Assembly: GCF_905220415.1 (NCBI RefSeq)
Contig: NC_059538.1
Coordinates: forward strand, 6,882,001 to 6,946,000
Length of the DNA: 64,000 nt
Origin: Colias croceus
Taxonomy: Eukaryota; Arthropoda; Insecta; Lepidoptera; Pieridae
Direction of reading: 5' to 3'
Of this stretch, positions 57,201-64,000 are shown one piece after another; position 1 is the first letter of the stretch; each line of letters starts with the position of its first letter. Position numbers and translations under genes: made by a program. The notes beneath the pieces are model-generated. The model did not search any database. It worked only from the letters and a program-made list of their open reading frames with translations, and had not been told where the DNA came from.

Positions 57201-60200
57201 AAATGTTATAAATTATAATTACACACCGTTATTATAAGAGTATTGAGAGAAGTTAAATTGTCAAAAATGTACACATTATATTTATTTCATTAACTAAGAT
57301 TAAAGGTATAACATAACTTCTTTACACACATAAGAAATATTAGTATACATAGTATTATTACTATGCAATAATTTGTCCTGAATTAAATAATTTTATAATT
57401 GATAGTGCATTGTGAGCCTACAGTAAAAAAAAATTCATACCTTCAATGACGGACTAAGGTAGTTCTTCAAAAACCAGAACTTCACGGGTGATTTGGTATT
57501 TTTAAGTACAGACAACATCATAATACGAAGGAACCGCTCGTACAAGTGTCCCGACGCCACTGAGAACACGTTAATTGTCTCATCTTGCGCTTCTTGCTCT
57601 TCGCCACCACCGCCAAACGAACTATATTTAATAGAAACTTCTTAATAAATGTTGTGTTCTACCATTTGCACGCATATCTGAACAATTCCTTTTAAGGTCA
57701 TGACAATAAAAGCATAATAATATTTGGTCATAGAGAGGTGACCGTAAAAAGTTGTTAATTTTCTTCAAACAAGCACAAACCTAGCAATAGAGTTCCAAAT
57801 GCCTCCAGAGTTCTTATCGTCGTTCTCAGCTAGAAGATCTAGGTGCTGCTTGTCCTGTTTCTTGCTTACGCGTAGCTTGATAACATGGCTTCGGAACGAA
57901 CTCATCAGCGCCTGTATATCAGGGCTGCCAGCGGGAGTATCTGTGTTATCGTGCCTATGTAAAAATAAAAGAGATACAGTTAATATTTGAGAAAATATAT
58001 GCATGAATATAAACTTAGTAACTTTTCAGGGCTCATAACTCGGATGTAGCCATTAGGTTTATATGCTAAGGAAAATATTTCAATAATTAATTACAATTTA
58101 CTCAGTCTGATAATTAATTATTCTTACCCTACAATTTCATAAATTTCCTCCGAACGGCCGGGTCTCAGCCTCAATATCCAAGCACCAGGATTGGCTTTGA
58201 GCTGGAAGTATCCAAGATTAGCCATCACAATGGTGTCCATAGTTTCTGGATTATCTCTACTGCCAAGAATTAGCTGCAGACCACGAGGCGGTGTGCCTAG
58301 AGTACTGTCCCATGCGTGACCTTCCAGTAATAAATATTCCAACTCGAATTCACTGAAAAATAAAGGTACATTATATCTTATACAAAATGTATATCTAATC
58401 TCAAAAGCAATATTTATAAGACAAAACATACATATTCAAAAGAAGTAAACTGCGCAATAACTTAAATCCAACACACTAATCGATATTATAACAAACATAA
58501 ACAAAATCTATTTCTTAATATTAGTCTCCATAACTCACCTATGCACCAAAGATTCAACATCAGCCAGTCGTATATTATCCAAGTCATACACCGACTTGAC
58601 GCACTCTACGAGCCAGTTGGGCGGAGTCCGTAGCTCCATAGAGAGTAGAGGCGCGTGAGGTAAACGGTTGAACCGAGCTATAGCACCGCCCGTACTAGCG
58701 CCTGACGACGTGAACTGTAGCTCCGGTTCTAACACGTAGCGGTAGAAACTGGTGGTTTAAAATTGTGTTTCAAAATTATGATAACTGATAAACAATCATT
58801 ATTTTCTTTGAGAGTATTTTGATTTTTATATTAGGCAGATACGGTTTTTCAGGTTACTAGTGATTTGTATTGAAATAACATATTTGTGCTATGATTGGAG
58901 AAGCATTCATCAAGATTCAAAACAATCTATCTTCCTAATAATTTTGAAAAACTAATACAAACTGTAAGTAGTTATATGCAGTCTTGCTGTCATTGATATT
59001 TTAAAGAGAAAATTATGGAGATTGGAATTTGGAAACATGACTACATACCTTTTGAGCGGCATATCAGAGTTTTTGTCTTGAGGATTGAGGAATAATTTGA
59101 TTCTACAGTTTATGACTTTCCGCAGCACCAACAATAACGGAGCGAGGCGCTGCGCCGCGTTCGACGCAGGATCAACTACTGCTACAATCTATATAAGAAA
59201 AGGAGACAATTCAAAATCCTACATTGGTAAAAATTTAAATACATACATAAAATTTTACTTGACTATACTACGTAACTCATTATCGTGCTTTTAATAGCAC
59301 CCAATACCCAATCTTTAAAGTTCGTCATGTAAATAATATTGTAAATTACAGGAAACAAATAAATTTTTATTCATATTTAATCAAGCCCTTATTAATATTT
59401 ATATATTATACCTCAATAGCTGCTTCATCAGAATAAACAGGAGGCAACTCGACCAAAGAATGTTCAGTCCTCAAGCCGGCTGGTAGCGGCGTCCTCACAC
59501 GCGGGCTTCGGGACGCTAGCACCGATATCACTTTCAGGTACACGTCTGTTGTTACCTCTACGGAGTCCACATCTGTTAGGGCATTATACAATAAGATTTT
59601 ATGATAATACATATAACTTTTCTTATACACCTGTTGTGATGTCGTTTGCAAACTTATAAAACCAAAAATAATTTAGTATTTCTAGAGAAGGGCAATAATG
59701 CGAAATCATTGTTTATGTATTTATGTACTTACCATCGTCATCGTCGTCTAACACTTCATTTGTTGATGTCTTCTTCTTTTTAAAGACTTCAGCTAATTTT
59801 TCACCGTACACTTGATTGCTGTATCTAAACAAACACAATAATCCTTTATAATATATTTAGGATGATCTATAATACAAAATAATAGAGTAAAGTATAAAAT
59901 GCTATATCATTTATTGCGCATTATTATGAAGAGAGCCCAGTTATTATACTTTTTTATTTCTCATGGCATTACACTGTTGGAAAATTATTATTAAATGACT
60001 GCGTCAAAAATACGTTTTACAGTGATTTCATGGCTTGGCTCTATGGAGGAAGGCTTTAGAACACCAACCTTTCTAGCAATACAATGTCCTCCAGCGAGAA
60101 CTGTTCGTCCGCAGCGAGCGGGCCGATGTTGCGCGCGTTGTGCACGAGCGCCCGCGCGCCCGCCCGCAGCCGCAGACTGCGGGCGCATAGCACGCGCGCC

Positions 60201-63200
60201 GCTTTAAGTACCCACTCGTGTTGGTTTAATGCACCCACTAGTTCTGGCTACAAATTAATATACTGTTAAATTTTGGATGAAATCAAGGTATTATTATTAT
60301 GTTATAGATTAATTTATATCACGCGGAAAAGGTCTACAAAACTTAATCACTTAATTGATCTCTGAATTGATGGAATCTTTATAAAGACTATTTTAACATT
60401 TTCCCTAAGTTTCAATTATTCACTAGCTTTCCGCCCGTGGCTTCGCCCGCGTTTTCAAAGAAAAACCCGTATAGTTCCCGTTCCCGTGGGATTTCCGAGA
60501 TAAAACCTATCCTATGTGTTAATCCAAGTTACCCTCTATATGTGTGCTAAATTTCATTGTAATCGGTTCAGTAGTTTTTACGTGAAAGAGTAACAAACAT
60601 CCATACATCCATACTTACAATAGTAGTAGGATAGCAACAGTGTTAAAAATCCACTTTACAATTTAATACAAAATAGATGTAAAACAACGAAACCAAATAC
60701 AATAGATATTACAATAACTTACCAATATATTGCAGTCTTGTCTCTCATGGCAGCCTTCATCTTCAAGCAACTGAACCACATATTTAGTAGCCTTTACTGG
60801 CTCAAGCACAGCTAGTGCAGCTAATACCACTTTATTCAACGATTGATCGACATTTGACTGTCCATCAACATTAGGAATGAAAGCTACTCGTATTCCGCCA
60901 GATTCTCTCTAAAACACAATAAGCAATAATATATACCTATATTTATTTATTTGTAAAAAAAATATTAGATAAATTAATCTTATAATAGACAAAACAAATA
61001 ATGTATGTAATTACCATAAAAGTTAATGCATTTTTAAGTAGTTCCCGTGATGCTTTTTCGTTCAGGTCACCAATAACCCAAATGGTTTGTGTAATTTTTT
61101 CTGCTTTTTCAGACTTCACAAAGTATTTTAATATAGGCAAAGCAGTAGCTAGTGCGTCACGCCCTGCGAAAGAATAAAAATATAACCAATAAACATTTAT
61201 AATTAAATGACATTGATTATTATATTGCTATTTTTTGCACATATTAGAATAAAATGATACCTGTTAAATGTAAAATTTTATGTATCTTATCTTGCGTGAA
61301 CAACTCAGTTGAAGAGGCTATTCCAGACAGATCCAAATACTGTGTAGGATCGGAGCCTAAAATACGACGATTTAATCTGAAAGAATGAAATATTATTGAA
61401 GTTATATAATATTATGTTGAATAAAATAATTGGCGGATCTCAATTTATGATCACAGAAAATTTTGGGACAGTTTTTCAGCTTTATTTTAATTTAACTTTA
61501 ATTTAATTGCTGGAAACATAAGGATACATATTTTTATTTGTTCTGTACTTATATCGGAACAAAAAAAAAGTGGTTAAAAATGTTAAACTCACTATCCATC
61601 CTATATTTCAAATCAAAAACTCACCTCGGCATAATATGCGGTTGTTTCATAATATAATCCACGGCATCATCCGAATCTGCTAAGTCTCCCCTGAAGACCG
61701 CTCTCTGCAGGCGGCTCGTGTGCCTCGATAGCGCGGTCACTAGCGCTTCTTCCAAACTGTCCACAGATGATGTGAGTGCTACCGGCCCTTCGTCCCGTAG
61801 TGGCACTCCGTTCACTAGAACCTGAGGATGTTGAGTCTTAAATGATTAACAAAACATTTTTCGTAGTGTGTTGTTGGGAATTTTTAATTAAACAATTAAA
61901 GTCAAAACATAAAAAAAAATACTTTTTATAAGATATACACTAATATCAAAGATATCAAAATTTATTTAATGCATAGGAAGTAACAACCTACCTGAGGGAA
62001 CTTTTCAGTGCCTAATTTCGAAACAAACTCCTCTGCGAGCTGGTGACCGAAATTATACTCTGAATCCTCTGATGTGATCTCATCTATATTAGCATTTGCA
62101 CTGGTATATTTCTTCAACTGTTTCTTCAAGTGATCCACACTCAACTCTTCATCTTGTAATGAATTAAGTAACTAGAAGAACAATGATGAATGTATTATAT
62201 AAGAGCATATACATCTAAGCCGTAAGGAAAAAATCATTCTTAACTACTAATAACTTGACAATTGGCAAGAGACCGCTCAGGACCGGGGAAGGTGGAGAGT
62301 TCTCGTCTCGGAGGCCAAGACCCACTTCGGGGTTTCAGCGCCACAGGAGTAAGTAAGTAAGTAACTACTAATAAACATACCTGGGTTAGGAAATAAAAGG
62401 CTTCCCTATTCGAGTTTCTATCCTGAGCGACATAATTAAAAGCACTTCGTACAGCGATGCCCAGAGGCGTGTTGTTGGGAGCTAACACGATACCCACACG
62501 TACCGGAGTTGCGTGCTTGAGTAAAGTTTCGCCTAGTTTTAATGGCGGTGCAGATGATGCGGAAGTTGGATCGACAATTATTACCTGCAAATTTGTGTGC
62601 TTTAGTTTGCAGACAGATTGTGGAAAGCATACAATACATATATGTAACAAAGTGAAATTATGTATTAGAGCTGAATTTTTATATATGAAGATCTGGATTA
62701 ATTACATATTTTTTTACTTACCCAAACACATAAGTCAAATTTATGGAATTGATGATAACATACTGCATAATAATGTAGGAAAATATTTTAATTTATTTTA
62801 TTAAATTTTAACTGACCACAGGGTTCCAAATTACTTACATAATTATAAATATTCCTTCTCAGGTTCCTCAACATTCCAGGATATGTTGGCCTCAGTAATT
62901 CCATGAATGAAGAGGGCCAACGTCGGTAACGTTCATCCGATTCGAGATCATTTAGCCAGGTTATAGAAGAGTCCCTGATGTCCAACCCATACTCCTCCCA
63001 AGTGTAGGACTCACCCAACTCCAAAGTCATTAGTGTATTTATTAATTTCTTTGATAGGCCTATTAACAATTATATTATAAACTTATATTATAATTATTTA
63101 CAAAAGTATGAAAAATCATTTTAAATAGACATTGTTTTGGTTTACATTTATGTAAACCAAAAATGGCCAGGAATGTTATCACATTATAATTTTTTTGTAA

Positions 63201-63943
63201 AACGCTATTGTACTAATTCAGCATATTTACACTTTCATATCTCATGTCTAATATAGAGAATTGAAAGCAGTTTTTTTTTTTCATTTATCAAGACACATTT
63301 TTACCTAAAGCATGAAGTGTGTTCATTGGTCCAATATCTTCTCTCAGAGAATTCAAAAGCGCCATAATATCAACCTCTTCTGCATCATATTGCGCTCCAG
63401 ACACCAAAAGCAACGGTTCTGCCGGTCGCAGGCCCAGCGACGATGCCCACACGTCTTGGTTATACAATACTTCGTCACGGAAAGATCGCGGTACATTCAC
63501 GTGAATAAGAGATTTTGTCTAAAATTTAAATAATTTATTTGTTTGATGTCATTCAAGGATTTTTTAAATTCAAATGCAAAATATAAGTTTGATTATGAAA
63601 GAATTTTTGTGTGTGTACACTTTTTCTTTCTATATTTCGAAACATCACATAAATTTCGATTGGGTAGATCTAGCATAAAATTTATTCAACTATTATTCAA
63701 ACAATGAATTTAAATAATTATTGTTTTATAGTAGTAACCTGCATAGGGAAGTTCTGTGCTATAGACGTAAGCACTCGCAGGGCCTCATCACCACCGGCAT
63801 CGTGGGCATCAATAACTGCAGCCGCAGCTTGCATACTGAGTGCTTGCATTTGCCACACTTTAAGGGGCTCTAACTCTTCACTCATTTCAGACAGGTGACG
63901 TCTGAACCTTTCCAATGGTGTTCGGAGTGCAGGGAATAGATTC
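53082..63943 (-). CDS. Uggt: UDP-glucose:glycoprotein glucosyltransferase, C-terminal ~1,273 aa (24 exons; 5' end beyond the window)
   Basis: UGGT is the ER folding sensor: it re-glucosylates misfolded N-glycoproteins so that calnexin/calreticulin rebind them. Exons in gene order: 63739-63943, 63305-63518, 62839-63059, 62381-62584, 61992-62171, 61625-61821, 61261-61376, 61015-61163, 60723-60908, 60069-60247, 59733-59824, 59412-59572, 59049-59188, 58539-58748, 58128-58352, 57781-57954, 57441-57621, 56485-56667, 56069-56172, 55280-55446, 54856-54977, 54427-54567, 53193-53235 and 53082-53110. Total 3,823 nt in phase. Thioredoxin-like and beta regions come first (YGLDIRDSSITW, RYRRWPSS). The GT24 catalytic domain follows, from INVFSVASGHLYERFLRIM, with the DxD metal site in IIFVDADQ, then LPNNMIHQVAIKSLPQ and CETWC. 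The protein ends HTEL, a KDEL-type ER-retrieval tail. No break seen. Confidence 0.95.
53264..53455. mobile_element. Retroelement tail in a UGGT intron
   Basis: Starts ACTAGCTTCCGCCCGCGACT and ends in an ACAGACAGACAGAC run, the common lepidopteran tail style. Confidence 0.55.
54191..54229. repeat. (GA)n microsatellite
   Basis: A nearly pure AG run in a UGGT intron. Confidence 0.95.
55553..55703. mobile_element. Retroelement tail, inverse of family B
   Basis: Ends 'GCGAAGCCGGGGCGGACTGC', the reverse of the family B start. Lies in a UGGT intron. Confidence 0.6.
56690..56880. mobile_element. Retroelement tail in a UGGT intron
   Basis: Begins AACTAGCTTCCGCCCACGAC, contains 'CCCGTTCCCGCAAGAATTTC' and 'TACGTCCAGTGGTTTGGGC'. 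It is directly followed by family B at 56888. Confidence 0.55.
56888..57056. mobile_element. Retroelement tail family B, copy 2
   Basis: Indistinguishable by eye from 31318-31490, indicating recent spread. In a UGGT intron. Confidence 0.65.
60423..60632. mobile_element. Retroelement tail, family A relative
   Basis: Begins CTAGCTTTCCGCCCGTGGC and has the phrases 'TTTCAAAGAAAAACCCG' and 'AATCGGTTCAGTAGTTTTT'. In a UGGT intron. Confidence 0.6.
62252..62365. mobile_element. Short retroelement tail in a UGGT intron
   Basis: Contains 'AGACCCACTTCGGGGTTTC' and ends in a GTAAGTAAGTAAGTAA run. The look is that of a 3' non-LTR tail. Its GTAAGTAA units resemble splice donors but are not needed by the gene. 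Confidence 0.45.
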
Positions 63944-64000
63944 CTGTAATATCCATACATTTATACATTTAAAAGGTGCTTATGATGAAAAATGACTATA

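Noticed and set aside
62360..62380. Repeated GTAAGTAA as alternative splice donors
   Set aside because: They lie at the end of a retroelement tail on the strand opposite to UGGT.

Overview
The window is nuclear DNA of an insect, most likely a moth or butterfly (Lepidoptera). The evidence is spliced genes with GT-AG introns, AT-rich introns beside GC-rich exons, and many short retroelement tails of the kind I know from lepidopteran genomes (for example those ending in 'GGCTTCGCCCGCG', and the 'GGCCAAGTGCGAGT' family). I cannot name the species.

Layout from left to right. (1) 81-14629, plus strand: the 3' part of TAF6, a TFIID/SAGA histone-fold subunit, with seven visible exons. Exon 3 runs into nine apparently identical 137-bp tandem copies of its own end plus the 5' splice site. 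Its last intron holds a 5.8-kb Ty3/gypsy-type LTR retrotransposon on the minus strand with identical LTRs, inserted into an older repeat. (2) 16172-21272, plus strand: a seven-exon gene for a THAP-domain, P-element-transposase-like protein (THAP9 type) with an uninterrupted reading frame and recognisable D, D and E catalytic motifs. (3) About 21.3-34.4 kb: no gene that I can support. The stretch holds fold-back elements, hairpins, miniature inverted-repeat elements and retroelement tails. (4) 34768-51427, plus strand: a complete seven-exon Wnt11 gene of 467 aa. Intron 1 is 10.4 kb, and the middle of the protein carries a Thr/Pro-rich, polybasic insertion. Intron 1 also holds an intact, intronless Gag-like ORF (43853-44902); intron 2 holds a 1.2-kb inverted-repeat element. 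(5) 53082 to beyond the right edge, minus strand: the C-terminal 1,273 codons of UDP-glucose:glycoprotein glucosyltransferase (UGGT), 24 exons, ending in an HTEL-type ER-retrieval tail. Wnt11 and UGGT converge.

The host genes are unrelated in function: transcription initiation, a domesticated or still mobile transposase, a secreted signal, and ER glycoprotein quality control. UGGT serves secreted glycoproteins in general, and Wnt11 is one, but I see no operon-like link. The observations most worth following are the exon/splice-donor tandem array in TAF6, the intact P-type transposase, the Gag-like gene inside Wnt11, the Wnt11 insertion, and two inverted-repeat elements with ordered internal motifs (31944-32846 and 46921-48153). 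All exon boundaries were read by eye from splice consensus and reading phase; no alignment or search was run.
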